NCBI GenBank assembly: GCA_017556805.1
Contig: JAFYMC010000008.1
Location: forward strand, 1 to 64,000
Direction of reading: 5' to 3'
DNA length: 64,000 nucleotides
Source of the DNA: Lachnospiraceae bacterium
Lineage (GTDB): Bacteria; Bacillota; Clostridia; Lachnospirales; Lachnospiraceae
The notes under the pieces are model-generated. The model searched no databases. It had not been told where the DNA came from and saw only the letters and a list, made by a program, of their open reading frames with translations. Of this stretch, positions 33,719 to 43,579 are shown piece by piece. Position 1 is the stretch's first letter; each line of letters starts with the position of its first letter. Position numbers and translations under genes: made by a program.

Positions 33719-34105
33719 ATGATAGGTTCAGATGCTTTTAGCTTTGTAAATGTGCTGGATAAGGCGGCAGACGCCTCCTGGAAGCGCAACGAAGTCATTG
33801 CCAACAATATCGCAAATGTGGACACGCCGGATTTTAAACGCAGCGATGTCACCTTTGAGACGTATCTGGCAAAGGAGTTGACCGGAAGAGACGCTTTGTC
33901 GAAGAAGGTCAAGAATATGGATTTGTCCAAGCTTGGTTCCACTACCTATTTGGACCATGCGACACTGGATTACCGCAAGGACGGTAACAACGTGGATATT
34001 GATACGGAGTCCGCATATTTGGCGGATAACCAGTTAAAGTATTATGCTTTGCTGGATTCCATGACACAGGAGTTTTCCAGAATCCGTTCCGTGTTACAGC
34101 GGTAA
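33719..34105 (+). CDS. flgB: Flagellar basal-body rod protein FlgB
   Basis: The start is ATG 33719, 8 bases after AAAGGAAG; GTG 33710 overlaps that site. The 128-aa product has the rod-protein signature NNIANVDTPDFKR (about 28-40) and a C-terminal helical block. FlgB forms the proximal rod with FlgC and FliE after export by the flagellar type III apparatus. It is the first gene of a roughly 30-kb operon. Confidence 0.96.
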   Translation: MIGSDAFSFVNVLDKAADASWKRNEVIANNIANVDTPDFKRSDVTFETYLAKELTGRDALSKKVKNMDLSKLGSTTYLDHATLDYRKDGNNVDIDTESAYLADNQLKYYALLDSMTQEFSRIRSVLQR

Positions 34106-34181
34106 CGGCTTTTCGGCGTGTATAAATAAGTTTCGTTACATACGGAGTGCATAAGCGTACTTATGCGGAAAGGAGCGGCCT

Positions 34182-34640
34182 ATGTCTTTGATGGGTTCTT
34201 TAAATGTCAGTGCCAGCGGTATGTCGGCACAGCGTACAAGAATGGATATTATTTCCCAGAATATTGCGAATGTAAATACGACAAGAGACGAGAACGGTGA
34301 TGTATACCGTCGTCAGACCGTGGTGTTTGCGGAGAAGAACGATTCCAATTTCGAGTCGATTTTAACGGCGATGCAGACCGGTATTTCCAGAAAGAGCGAC
34401 GGTCTCGGTGACGGTGTGAAGATTACCGGCATTGCGGAGGATCATGTAACTCCGATGAAGATGGTGTATGATCCGGCGCATCCGGATGCGGATGAGGACG
34501 GATACGTAACCATGCCGAATGTCAATACGGTAACGGAGATGACAAACCTGATTGATGCCACCCGTTCTTTCGAGGCAAATGTTACGGCGTTTAACGCAAC
34601 CAAGAACATGGCATTAAAGGGACTGGAAATCGGTAAGTAA
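34182..34640 (+). CDS. flgC: Flagellar basal-body rod protein FlgC
   Basis: The 152-aa product starts at ATG 34182 after GAAAGGAG. N-terminal SASGMSAQRTRMDIISQNIANVNTT and C-terminal EANVTAFNATKNMALKGLEIGK are the paired terminal helices of axial proteins. It is a proximal rod subunit, here after flgB and before fliE in the usual Firmicute order. Confidence 0.97.
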   Translation: MSLMGSLNVSASGMSAQRTRMDIISQNIANVNTTRDENGDVYRRQTVVFAEKNDSNFESILTAMQTGISRKSDGLGDGVKITGIAEDHVTPMKMVYDPAHPDADEDGYVTMPNVNTVTEMTNLIDATRSFEANVTAFNATKNMALKGLEIGK

Positions 34641-34662
34641 CCGGAGGAAAGGATGAGGCGGT

Positions 34663-34977
34663 ATGAGTTTAATTGCACCGATTAATAAAATTAAGCCGTT
34701 AGACAGCGGGTTTCAGGTAAATGCGGTGAAGGATAAGCCTGAGGGAGCAGGCGCCTTTGAATCGTTATATCAGTCTGCCATCGGGCTGTTGGAGGAAACC
34801 AACCGTTATACCCATGAAGCGGAAGAGGCACAGATGTCTTATATGCTGGGATTAAACGACAACGTACATGATTTACTCATTGCCCAGAATAAGGCAAATC
34901 TTTCGTTACAGTATACGGTAGCGATTCGGAATAATGTTCTGGATGCTTACAAGGAATTAATGCAGATGCAATTTTAA
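34663..34977 (+). CDS. fliE: Flagellar hook-basal body protein FliE
   Basis: The 104-aa length and the C terminus (DLLIAQNKANLSLQYTVAIR plus NNVLDAYKELMQMQF) match FliE, which joins the MS ring to the rod and is the first exported rod component. ATG 34663 sits behind a purine-rich stretch 22 bases after flgC. Confidence 0.95.
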   Translation: MSLIAPINKIKPLDSGFQVNAVKDKPEGAGAFESLYQSAIGLLEETNRYTHEAEEAQMSYMLGLNDNVHDLLIAQNKANLSLQYTVAIRNNVLDAYKELMQMQF

Positions 34978-35026
34978 TTTATAATCCCGTAGGGATGGAT
35001 AGATTTCGTACAAAGGAGCGGCCATT

Positions 35027-36628
35027 ATGCAGGAGAGGTTAAAAGAGCTTCCAAAGCGGTTATTGGAATTATGGAATAAGTATACAAGTAAGCAGAAGAC
35101 CATTATTATCACTGTGTTTTCAGGTGTGGTTTTGGCGCTTGCTATTCTTATTGTGCTTTTAAGCAGAACGAAGTATGTGACGCTGTCTACCTTTGAGACG
35201 ACGAATATTGCCACCGGCGTGGTGCAGCTTTTAGAGGAAAACGGGATTAAGTATAAGCTTTTGGATGATAATCTGACGGTTGAGGTGGATCAGAAACGAC
35301 AGACCGATGCCGTGGTTCTGGTGGCACAGAGTGATTTGGAAACGGACGGATTCGGGATTGAGGATTTGTTAAGTACCAGTATCAGTACCACCAGCGGAGA
35401 GCGTTTAACAAGAAATCATTTATATTTGCAGTCTGAATTGAAGCAGAATATCGAATCCTGGGTGGGGATTGATAAGGCATCCATCAATTATGTGCCGCAG
35501 GATTCCTCCACAACGATTCTGACGGCCAAGAAGAATATACCGGCCAGCGTATTTTTAACAACAAACAAAGAGTTTGATGAGGAGGTAACTCCGGAGGCCG
35601 TTGCGGTAGCGGTAGCCCATGCCTTAGGCAATTCGTCCACCGAAGAAATCCGTGTGGTGAATCAATACGGTGTCATTCTTTACGACGGACCGAAGCCGGA
35701 GGATGAAGAGCCTACTCACGACGAGATTGCGGCGTTTAAGGATGAGATTGCGTTAGCGTATAAAAATCTGGTATATGCCGGCTTTGCCGCATGTCAGTAT
35801 CAGCTGACGGAGGTTATGCCGTCCATTACCGTAAACATGGACAAGAAAGAGGTTTATACGGAGCGGTATTATCCGGATAATCCGGATATGGAACAGGGCT
35901 ATCAGTTACACTATGAGTCCTATTCCGCTACGGGAGTAACGGGAGACGGGGATATTCCGGGAACGGATAGTAACGATGAAGTGGATTACATGCTGGTAAA
36001 CAGCCTGGGTGGCAGCTCCTCCATCGATTCCGAGTCCATTGATTTTATTTATAACAAGCAGATTTCCAATGAGATTTACGAAACCGGCGTGGTAGATAAG
36101 GATAGCTCTACAATCAGCGTGGTTGCAACTCATGTGGATGAGGTGACGGAGGCGGAACTTCGTGAGAAGGGGCTTTTGACCGAGGATATGACCTACGAGC
36201 AGTTCCAGCTTTTGTACGGAAAGCCGGTAAAGACGGAGCCGTCCGAGGATTTGTACCAGATGGTGGCAAAGGCAACCGGTATTCCGGTAGAGAATATACA
36301 TATTACGACCTATGACCAGTATAAGTTTGTTGAGGTTTTGGAGGAGCCGGTAAATTGGGAGTTTATCCTTACCATTGTGCTGGCAGTATTGCTTCTGGCA
36401 TTCCTTGCTTATGTGGTATTCCGCGGAATGAAGCCGGTAGAAGTGACGGAGGTGGAGCCGGAGCTCAATTACTCCGAAATTTTGGCGGAGCACGGCAACA
36501 ATGCTTCCTTAGAGGATGTTGAGTTCGGCGAAAAATCCGAGACTCGAATGTTGATTGAGAAGTTCTTTGACGAGAATCCGGAGTCTGTGGCGATGCTGTT
36601 GCGGACCTGGTTGAATGACGAGTACTAA
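35027..36628 (+). CDS. fliF: Flagellar MS-ring protein FliF
   Basis: The 533-aa protein starts at ATG 35027 after AAAGGAG. It has an N-terminal membrane segment (about 24-46), a periplasmic-side YscJ-like ring-building domain, a variable middle and a second membrane segment (about 444-464), followed by a cytosolic tail ending AMLLRTWLNDEY. That last helix is the FliG-binding site. FliF forms the ring on which the C ring and export gate assemble. Confidence 0.96.
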   Translation: MQERLKELPKRLLELWNKYTSKQKTIIITVFSGVVLALAILIVLLSRTKYVTLSTFETTNIATGVVQLLEENGIKYKLLDDNLTVEVDQKRQTDAVVLVAQSDLETDGFGIEDLLSTSISTTSGERLTRNHLYLQSELKQNIESWVGIDKASINYVPQDSSTTILTAKKNIPASVFLTTNKEFDEEVTPEAVAVAVAHALGNSSTEEIRVVNQYGVILYDGPKPEDEEPTHDEIAAFKDEIALAYKNLVYAGFAACQYQLTEVMPSITVNMDKKEVYTERYYPDNPDMEQGYQLHYESYSATGVTGDGDIPGTDSNDEVDYMLVNSLGGSSSIDSESIDFIYNKQISNEIYETGVVDKDSSTISVVATHVDEVTEAELREKGLLTEDMTYEQFQLLYGKPVKTEPSEDLYQMVAKATGIPVENIHITTYDQYKFVEVLEEPVNWEFILTIVLAVLLLAFLAYVVFRGMKPVEVTEVEPELNYSEILAEHGNNASLEDVEFGEKSETRMLIEKFFDENPESVAMLLRTWLNDEY

Positions 36629-36648
36629 TTGCGGAAGGAGGAAGCGGT

Positions 36649-37662
36649 ATGGCAGGCAGATCTCTTGATTTGACAGGAATACAAAAAGCGGCAATTTTGT
36701 TTATTATCGTCGGTCCGGAGCGTGCGTCCAAGGTTTTTAAGTTTCTGAAAGAAGACGAAGTGGAACAGCTGACCCTTGAGATTGCGAATACAAAGAATAT
36801 TACTCCGTCCGTGAAGGACGAGGTGTTGGATGAGTTTTATGAAATTTGTCTGGCACAGCAATATGTTACCGAGGGCGGTATCAGTTATGCGAACGACTTA
36901 CTGGAAAAGTCCTTCGGTGCGGAAAAGGCGAGGGAGATTATCGGAAAGCTTACCGATTCCCTGCAGGTTCGTCCGTTCGAGTTTGTACGAAAGACGGACC
37001 CGAGCCAGTTGCTCAACTTTATTCAGGACGAGAATTCCCAGACCATCGCCCTTATTTTGTCCTACCTTTCCGCTGGACAGGCGGCAACCATCGTCAGTGC
37101 GTTGTCACCGGATAAGCAGGCGGATGTTGCAAAACGTATTGCACAGATGGACCGTACATCGCCGGATACGATTCGCGATGTAGAGCATGTATTGGAGCGT
37201 AAGTTAGCTTCCTTGGTAAATCAGGACTACACCATTGCCGGCGGCGTGGATGCTATCGTAGAGATTTTGAATACCGTAGACCGCGGTACAGAGAAGCATA
37301 TTATGGAAACCCTCGAAATCGAAGAGCCGGAACTTGCAGACGAGATCCGCAGAAAGATGTTCGTATTCGAGGATATCCTTTCCCTCGACGATCGTTCCAT
37401 TCAGCGTGTATTGCGTGAGGTTGATAATAACGAACTTGCTACCGCTCTTAAGAGTGCCAACGAAGAGGTACAGACGGTTATCTTCAATAACCTGTCCAAG
37501 CGTCTTGTGGCTATGATTAAGGACGATATGGACTTCATGGGGCCGGTTCGTTTGAAGGATGTTGAAGAAGCACAGCAGAAGATTGTTAATATTATTCGTA
37601 AGTTAGAGGACTCCGGAGAAATTGTTATTTCCAGAGGCGGAGGTGACGAGATCGTTGTCTAA
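36649..37662 (+). CDS. fliG: Flagellar motor switch protein FliG
   Basis: The 337-aa product starts at ATG 36649 after GGAAGGAGG. Armadillo-like N, middle and C domains are all present. The torque helix region VFEDILSLDDRSIQRVLREVDNNELATALK carries the charged residues that contact MotA. FliG links FliF to FliM/FliY in the C ring. Its stop codon overlaps the proposed fliH start by 8 bases. Confidence 0.97.
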   Translation: MAGRSLDLTGIQKAAILFIIVGPERASKVFKFLKEDEVEQLTLEIANTKNITPSVKDEVLDEFYEICLAQQYVTEGGISYANDLLEKSFGAEKAREIIGKLTDSLQVRPFEFVRKTDPSQLLNFIQDENSQTIALILSYLSAGQAATIVSALSPDKQADVAKRIAQMDRTSPDTIRDVEHVLERKLASLVNQDYTIAGGVDAIVEILNTVDRGTEKHIMETLEIEEPELADEIRRKMFVFEDILSLDDRSIQRVLREVDNNELATALKSANEEVQTVIFNNLSKRLVAMIKDDMDFMGPVRLKDVEEAQQKIVNIIRKLEDSGEIVISRGGGDEIVV

Positions 37663-38665
37663 TGTGATAAAGGCGTACACGGTACGCTACAAGGAAGAAA
37701 TGCGTAAAATCGATGTTTCGGGCCGGGAAGAAGAGATTCATGCTAAGGTGGCGGATGCCATTGTTTCCAATGCCTTTGTAGGAGGGCTGAATGCGGTTTC
37801 TTTGACGGAGAGCGGAGAAATTCCGGCCATTGCGGATTATGTGGATGACGCAGATGGGGATACCGCTTCCGCATTATTTGCCGACGGGGCGGGTGAGGGT
37901 TCCGAGGGCGTCAGAGAGATTTCCGAAGAGGAACTGATGGCACGGGCGGTACGGGCAGTGAGTAAAGAGGTTGCATTGGACGCTTGGAGGCAGGAAGAAC
38001 GCAGGAAAATAAAGGAAGAGATTACCGGTGCGGAACGTCTGGCTATGAAGATTGAAATGGAGAAGGCAATCCGTACCCAGGCCGATGTTATATTGGAGCA
38101 GGCCAGAGCTCAGGGGGAGCAGGTAAAGGAAAAGGCCAGAATGGCTGCAGAAGCGGAGCGTGCGGAGGTTTTTGAGGCGGCCAGACAGGCGGGCTACGAA
38201 GAAGGCAGGGAACGTATGCTTCTGGAACAGCAGGAGTTGGAACGTGCCTTTGCGGAAAAAGAACGTCAGCTTTCGGAGCAATTTGAAAATAAGCAAAAAG
38301 AACTGGAGCCTATGGCGACGGATGTGATTGTAAAGTTGTTGGATTATTTGACCGGAGTATGTCTGGAGACCAGAAAAGGGATTGTTACTTATCTGGTAAC
38401 GAAGGCTCTGACGGAGGCGGATCGCAGCGAGTCCTTTTTGATTAAAGTGTCGAAGGAGGACTACGAGGAGGTAAAGGGAGCTTCCGATAAGCTTCGCTCT
38501 TTGTTTGAACGGGAAGTTACGTTGGAAGTGGTACAGGACGTTTTGTTGAAGAAGGGCGAATGCCTGATAGAAACGGATTCCAATATTATTGATTGCAGTT
38601 TAGGTACACAGCTGGAGGGCCTCTTGGAGGATATCCGGCTGCTTGGTGTACAGGAAAGGGTGTAG
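37655..38665 (+). CDS. fliH: Flagellar assembly protein FliH
   Basis: The start is inferred as TTG 37655, 11 bases after GGCGGAGG inside fliG, giving SNVIKAYTVRY near the N terminus, typical for FliH. No ATG is available. The 336-aa protein has a long Glu/Arg/Lys-rich coiled coil (about 115-235) and a globular C-terminal domain with DVIVKLLDYLTGV. FliH dimers regulate the export ATPase FliI and dock it to the C ring. TTG plus overlap implies translational coupling to fliG. Confidence 0.9.
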   Translation: MSNVIKAYTVRYKEEMRKIDVSGREEEIHAKVADAIVSNAFVGGLNAVSLTESGEIPAIADYVDDADGDTASALFADGAGEGSEGVREISEEELMARAVRAVSKEVALDAWRQEERRKIKEEITGAERLAMKIEMEKAIRTQADVILEQARAQGEQVKEKARMAAEAERAEVFEAARQAGYEEGRERMLLEQQELERAFAEKERQLSEQFENKQKELEPMATDVIVKLLDYLTGVCLETRKGIVTYLVTKALTEADRSESFLIKVSKEDYEEVKGASDKLRSLFEREVTLEVVQDVLLKKGECLIETDSNIIDCSLGTQLEGLLEDIRLLGVQERV

Positions 38666-38666
38666 C

Positions 38667-39974
38667 ATGGCGCTTTTGACCGAGGACTTTTTGCGACTGC
38701 GGGAGCGGTCCTATGTTAAAAAATACGGCAAAGTGGTGAAGATTGTCGGATTGACCATAGAGTCTCTCGGACCGGAGGCAAAGCTTGGCGATGTGTGTAC
38801 GATTGCTTCTGCGGATAAGGGACGGCAGATTCGTGCCGAGGTAGTAGGCTTCCGGGATAACAGAGTGTTGCTTACGCCCTATGAAGAGGTATCGGGTATC
38901 GGTATCGGGGATATGGTGGAGCTTTGTTCCGAAGCATTAAAGGTGCCTGTGGGAGAGGAACTTCTCGGTATGGCATTGGACGGTTTGGGACGTCCGTTAA
39001 ACGGAGAAGAGCTAAATGTCAGTCAGTATTACGAAGTAAATGCCACACCGCCGGATCCGATGGACCGCGTATTGATCCGGGATGTATTGTCTCTCGGAGT
39101 AAAGGCTATTGATGGTTTGCTGACTCTGGGGAAGGGGCAGCGTATCGGCATTTTTGCCGGCTCCGGTGTGGGAAAGAGTACCCTGCTGGGTATGATTGCT
39201 CGGAATACAAAGGCAGATATTAATGTCATTGCTCTCATCGGAGAGCGAGGACGAGAGGTAAAAGAGTTTATTGAGCACGACTTGGGGGAAGAGGGTATGC
39301 GGCGTTCCGTATTGGTTATCGCCACTTCCGATAAGCCGGCGCTTATTCGTAAAAAGGCGGCACAGACCGCTACCGCAATTGCGGAATATTTCAGAGATCA
39401 GGGAAAAGACGTACTGTTGATGTTGGACAACCTGACCCGTTTTTCCATGGCGCAAAGAGAAATCGGTCTGGCGGCGGGCGAACCGCCGGTATCCAGAGGC
39501 TATCCGCCCAGTGTATATGCGGAGATGCCAAAACTACTGGAACGTGCCGGAAACGGTGCGGTAGGCTCCATTACCGGCATTTATACGGTGCTGGTAGACG
39601 GTGACGACTTTAACGAGCCGATTTCCGATACAGCCCGCGGTATTTTGGATGGACATGTTATTTTGTCCCGAAAGCTGGGTCATAAAAATCACTATCCGGC
39701 CATCGACGTACTTCAGAGTATTTCCCGAGTTATGAGTGCGGTGGCATCAAAGGAGCATAAACAGCTGGCAAGTAAGCTTAAGAGTACGCTTGCAACCTAT
39801 ACGGATGCCGAGGATTTGATTAATATCGGTGCTTATAAGTCCGGATCTAATCCGGAGATTGACTATGCCATCCGGAAAAACAGCGCTATTAACGAGTTTT
39901 TGTGTCAGGCAACGGATGAGAAGTTTTCCTTTGAGGAAACGGTGGAGCAGCTAAGGGCGATTTTCTCGGAGTAA
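38667..39974 (+). CDS. fliI: Flagellum-specific ATPase FliI
   Basis: The start is ATG 38667, one base after the fliH stop, with GGAAAGGG upstream. The 435-aa enzyme resembles the F1 beta subunit: Walker A GSGVGKST (165-172), the GERGREV motif and LLMLDNLTRF as Walker B. It energises or primes substrate entry into the flagellar export gate with FliH and FliJ. Confidence 0.97.
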   Translation: MALLTEDFLRLRERSYVKKYGKVVKIVGLTIESLGPEAKLGDVCTIASADKGRQIRAEVVGFRDNRVLLTPYEEVSGIGIGDMVELCSEALKVPVGEELLGMALDGLGRPLNGEELNVSQYYEVNATPPDPMDRVLIRDVLSLGVKAIDGLLTLGKGQRIGIFAGSGVGKSTLLGMIARNTKADINVIALIGERGREVKEFIEHDLGEEGMRRSVLVIATSDKPALIRKKAAQTATAIAEYFRDQGKDVLLMLDNLTRFSMAQREIGLAAGEPPVSRGYPPSVYAEMPKLLERAGNGAVGSITGIYTVLVDGDDFNEPISDTARGILDGHVILSRKLGHKNHYPAIDVLQSISRVMSAVASKEHKQLASKLKSTLATYTDAEDLINIGAYKSGSNPEIDYAIRKNSAINEFLCQATDEKFSFEETVEQLRAIFSE

Positions 39975-40006
39975 ATCAGAGCGTAATAAAGGAGGGGATG
40001 TAACGA

Positions 40007-40462
40007 ATGAAAAAATTTCGATATTCGATGCAGAGCCTTCTTGTCATTAAACAGAAGTTAGAGGACCAGGCAAAGGCTGCTTACGGTGCGGCAAAACTCC
40101 GTTTGACGGAGGAGGAAGAACGTTTGGCGGACCTGCAGAGGCAGAGAGAGTCCTATGTGGAAGATAAACGCCGGGTGATGGCATCCCGTCTGGATGTGCC
40201 GAAGTTAAATCGTCTGCAACTGGCGGTGGAGGCTATGGATGACCGGATTGTCAGACAACGTCAGAATGTGAAAAAGGCAGAGGCGGCCCTGCGGGCGGCA
40301 GAGGAACGTCTGGTAGAGTCCATGACGGAACGTAAGACGCAGGAACGTCTGAGAGAGAATGCATTCGAGGCTTACCGGCAGGAGATGAATGCGGAGGAAC
40401 AAAAGGAAATCGATGAACGTACAAGCTTTCGGTACGGTGTAAGTGAGGCGGAGGAAGCGTAA
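40007..40462 (+). CDS. fliJ: Flagellar export chaperone FliJ
   Basis: The 151-aa product starts at ATG 40007 after AAGGAGGGG. It begins KKFRYSMQSLLVIKQKLEDQ and is almost entirely one antiparallel coiled coil rich in Arg/Glu, as for FliJ. It sits in the centre of the FliI hexamer and contacts FlhA. Its stop overlaps the following ATG (TAATG). Confidence 0.92.
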   Translation: MKKFRYSMQSLLVIKQKLEDQAKAAYGAAKLRLTEEEERLADLQRQRESYVEDKRRVMASRLDVPKLNRLQLAVEAMDDRIVRQRQNVKKAEAALRAAEERLVESMTERKTQERLRENAFEAYRQEMNAEEQKEIDERTSFRYGVSEAEEA

Positions 40463-41238
40463 TGGCGAAAAAGGACAGAGAAAACGGAGCGGAAGAAGAA
40501 AAGAAAGGCGGATTACTGACCGTCTTTATTGTCATGCTGATTATTATTATCTGGATTGCGATTTTTGCACTGTTAATTCATTTGGATGTGCTTGGAATCG
40601 GTACCTCTTTGCGACCGGTGTTAAAGGATATTCCGGTTGTAAATAAGATTCTTCCGCCGGTTACCGACGATGAGCTGGCTTGGGAGAACGATTTAGCATA
40701 TAAAGATATCGTAGAAGCGAATCAACGTATTAAGGAATTGGAGATTTTGGTCGATAAATTAACTATAGACGGTGAAGATAAGGATGATGAAATCACAGCC
40801 CTTACCGCACAGGTGAACCGGTTAAAGGAACTGGAGAAGCAGATGGCCGATTTTGAGGACCGGGTCTATGAATTCGATAAGAAAATCGTGTTCGGGGAGA
40901 ATGCCCCGTCCATCGATGAATACATAAAGTGGTATGAGACGATTTCGCCGGAAAATGCGGAGCGGATTTATGAGATGGCAATCCAGAAGGAAGCCTATAA
41001 CGCCACCATTAAGGAGAAGGCGAACTATTACGAAAAGATGAAGGCTTCCGCGGCGGCGGATGTATTCGAGAATATGACGGCGGATTTGGAATATGTATGT
41101 AAGCTGTTATATTGCATGAAGGTACAGTCGGTTTCCGATATCCTTGCGGCAATGGACCCGTTATATGCGGCAAAGGTGACGAGAAAGATGAAGGAAATGG
41201 ACGAAGCCAGGTTTGATGACTGGGTACTGGAGTATTAA
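40462..41238 (+). CDS. MotE-like membrane coiled-coil protein (YlxF position)
   Basis: The 258-aa product starts at ATG 40462, overlapping the fliJ stop. A short polar N terminus is followed by one membrane segment (about 18-42), a coiled coil (about 82-130) and a C-terminal helical domain like the MgtE N-domain (ENAERIYEMA, VSDILAAMDPLYAAKVTRKM). This architecture and location between fliJ and fliK match MotE/YlxF proteins, which chaperone the stator protein MotC in Sinorhizobium; the Firmicute role is less clear. Confidence 0.82.
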   Translation: MAKKDRENGAEEEKKGGLLTVFIVMLIIIIWIAIFALLIHLDVLGIGTSLRPVLKDIPVVNKILPPVTDDELAWENDLAYKDIVEANQRIKELEILVDKLTIDGEDKDDEITALTAQVNRLKELEKQMADFEDRVYEFDKKIVFGENAPSIDEYIKWYETISPENAERIYEMAIQKEAYNATIKEKANYYEKMKASAAADVFENMTADLEYVCKLLYCMKVQSVSDILAAMDPLYAAKVTRKMKEMDEARFDDWVLEY

Positions 41239-41292
41239 TTCGGGAAATCCCCGAGAGGGTTTCTATAAAATCTTAGAGAAAGGAGGAAAAAG

Positions 41293-42660
41293 ATGACAGC
41301 ACAGGGTATTACAAACGGTGCTGGTTCGGCGATGAATGCCGTGTTTTCCGGGTTTCCTGCGGTAGGCGGTTCCGTGAAAGGAACGCAGGATGCTTCTTTT
41401 GAACAGATTATGGAAACGTCCAAAAGCGGAAATGATGCAGTTTCGGATACGCCTACGTACAACAAAGGCGTAAAGGGAAGTGCCGCAGAACCGAAAGCAG
41501 TGAAAGACCGTGCCAAGGAGTTCTTTACCGGCGACAGCAAAGTAAAGGATGCTACGGTAACACAGACAGAAGAGTCTGCAGAGGTTTCCGTGGAAGAAAC
41601 GGAAGCGGTTTCGGCTTTGATGGTTCAGGTACAGCAGGTGATTTGCGAAGCACTCGGCATTACGGAAGAACAGCTTACCGAAGCCATGGAAGCGTTAGGA
41701 CTGGATAAGGCGGATCTGACGGACCGTGACAGCCTGCAGCAGTTGTTCTTACATGTAAATCAGGCAGAGCCGACGGAGTTTCTGACAAACGAAGAACTGT
41801 TTCTTTCGTTTAACGAATTGGTACAGGACGTGGAGCAGACCGTAGAGACCGCCGGATTTACCGTAGAACAGGTACAGGATATTTTAAAGGCGGCAGAACC
41901 GGAAGCAGAGCTTGCGGACAACACAGAGGGACCGGAGCTTGTAACGGAGCAACCGGAGATGGTGAAGGAACAAGCGACAGAGCCGGAAGCAGATGAGCTA
42001 GAACAGCCTCTGACGGAAGCGGCAGAGACGAAGGTGTCCGATACTTCTTCCGAAGCGAAGACCGAAACCGGTAGCGACGAAGCAGAAGGGCATACGGCAC
42101 AGGCAAAGAAAGACGGTGACACGATTACCGTATCTACAGAGACGGATGCCGAAGTGAGAAACGTATTTATCGACGCATTGGCAAATCATGCGGTAGGGCA
42201 GACCGGCGAAGCAGACCTTGCAGCGGCGGCACAGGTAAGAGAAATCGCGAACCAGATTATGGAGCAGATTAAGATTACCATTCGTCCGGAGCAGACCAAT
42301 ATGGAGCTGCAGTTAAATCCGGAGCATCTCGGCAGAGTCAATCTTACCATTACCGAAAAGGAAGGTATGATGACCGCACAGTTTACCACACAGACCGAGG
42401 TGGCAAAGGAAGCAATCGAGAGCCAGATGACGGCACTCAGAGAGTCCTTACAGAACCAGGGCATCAAGGTAGAGGCCATTGAAGTAACGGTATCCGAATT
42501 CGGATTTGAGCGTGACAGACAGTCCGAAGAGCATGGTAACGGCGAACCGGAGAAGAGAAGAAAGTCCGGCAGCTTTGCGGTAGAGGATACGGAAGAGGCC
42601 GCACCGAAGATGGCAGATTATTTAAACGTAACCGACAGCAGTGTTGACTATTCAGCGTAA
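41293..42660 (+). CDS. fliK: Flagellar hook-length control protein FliK
   Basis: The 455-aa product starts at ATG 41293 after AAAGGAGG. The first 300 residues are acidic, low-complexity (Glu/Ala/Thr/Pro) and probably act as the flexible ruler. The conserved C-terminal domain has MELQLNPEHLGRVNLTITEKEG and ESQMTALRESLQNQGI, which bind FlhB and switch export specificity from hook to filament. Confidence 0.93.
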   Translation: MTAQGITNGAGSAMNAVFSGFPAVGGSVKGTQDASFEQIMETSKSGNDAVSDTPTYNKGVKGSAAEPKAVKDRAKEFFTGDSKVKDATVTQTEESAEVSVEETEAVSALMVQVQQVICEALGITEEQLTEAMEALGLDKADLTDRDSLQQLFLHVNQAEPTEFLTNEELFLSFNELVQDVEQTVETAGFTVEQVQDILKAAEPEAELADNTEGPELVTEQPEMVKEQATEPEADELEQPLTEAAETKVSDTSSEAKTETGSDEAEGHTAQAKKDGDTITVSTETDAEVRNVFIDALANHAVGQTGEADLAAAAQVREIANQIMEQIKITIRPEQTNMELQLNPEHLGRVNLTITEKEGMMTAQFTTQTEVAKEAIESQMTALRESLQNQGIKVEAIEVTVSEFGFERDRQSEEHGNGEPEKRRKSGSFAVEDTEEAAPKMADYLNVTDSSVDYSA

Positions 42661-42675
42661 GAAAGGAACAAAGTT

Positions 42676-43527
42676 ATGGCATTGATTCAACCGATTAAAG
42701 ACGGAAAAATCGAAAATACCGCGATCGAAAGTACCAAGAAGGAAACCAAGGGAACTTCCGAACTCGGAAAAGATGCATTCTTACAGCTTTTGGTGGCACA
42801 GATGAAGTATCAGGATCCGTTAAATCCTACGTCGGACACCCAGTATATCGCTCAGCTGGCACAGTTTTCACAGCTGGAGCAGCTTCAGAATCTTTCCGCA
42901 ACCAACGAGAATTCCCAGATGCTTTCTCTGGTGGGCAAGGAGGTTTGCGTATCCGTAGAAAACGCAGACGGTACCGAGTCTTACAAGAACGGCAAGGTAA
43001 GCGGAGTGACCTTAAGCGGCGGCAAGGCATATCTGGAAGTGGACGGTGCGATTTACGAGTCGGATAAGTTGGTTCAGGTGTACGAGGACGGTTATCTTTT
43101 GGAACAGAAGATGCCGGATATGGCATCCGGGTATTTTGCGTTTGACGGTGAGAGCCCGAAAAACTTCTCCTTTGAAGTGGATTTCGGACAGGATGAAGCA
43201 AAGGCAACGGAGATTGCGCTTATTGTGGACGGAGAACAGATTGTCAATCCGGACTACATCCGCAGAAGCGATAATTACTTCACCGTAAATCAGGATGTTT
43301 TCATGCAGTTAACACCGGGCAAGCACAGAATTTCTGTAATGTTTAACAATGACCCGTACTACACCACAAAGGACAGTGTCATCGAAGTGGATGTAATTAA
43401 TTCCAACCCGAAGGAAAACTCGGATGTATTCGTACAGGATAATCCGGTAGAATCCCGACCGAACCCGCCGGTACAGACAGAGACCGAAGAGGGCGAGGAC
43501 AAAGCAAATAACGAACAAACAGTGTAA
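42676..43527 (+). CDS. flgD: Flagellar hook assembly (cap) protein FlgD
   Basis: The 283-aa product starts at ATG 42676 after AAAGGAAC. The N-terminal motif LGKDAFLQLLVAQMKYQDPLNPTSD and the FSQLEQLQN segment are FlgD signatures, and the middle has the Ig/tudor-like fold of the cap. The C-terminal 50 residues, rich in Pro/Glu/Asn, are an extra acidic tail. FlgD caps the growing hook. Confidence 0.95.
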   Translation: MALIQPIKDGKIENTAIESTKKETKGTSELGKDAFLQLLVAQMKYQDPLNPTSDTQYIAQLAQFSQLEQLQNLSATNENSQMLSLVGKEVCVSVENADGTESYKNGKVSGVTLSGGKAYLEVDGAIYESDKLVQVYEDGYLLEQKMPDMASGYFAFDGESPKNFSFEVDFGQDEAKATEIALIVDGEQIVNPDYIRRSDNYFTVNQDVFMQLTPGKHRISVMFNNDPYYTTKDSVIEVDVINSNPKENSDVFVQDNPVESRPNPPVQTETEEGEDKANNEQTV

Positions 43528-43579
43528 CTAAATCACGGAGGATTACGCCACAGAGCGTAGGACAAAGGAAGGGAAGCTT

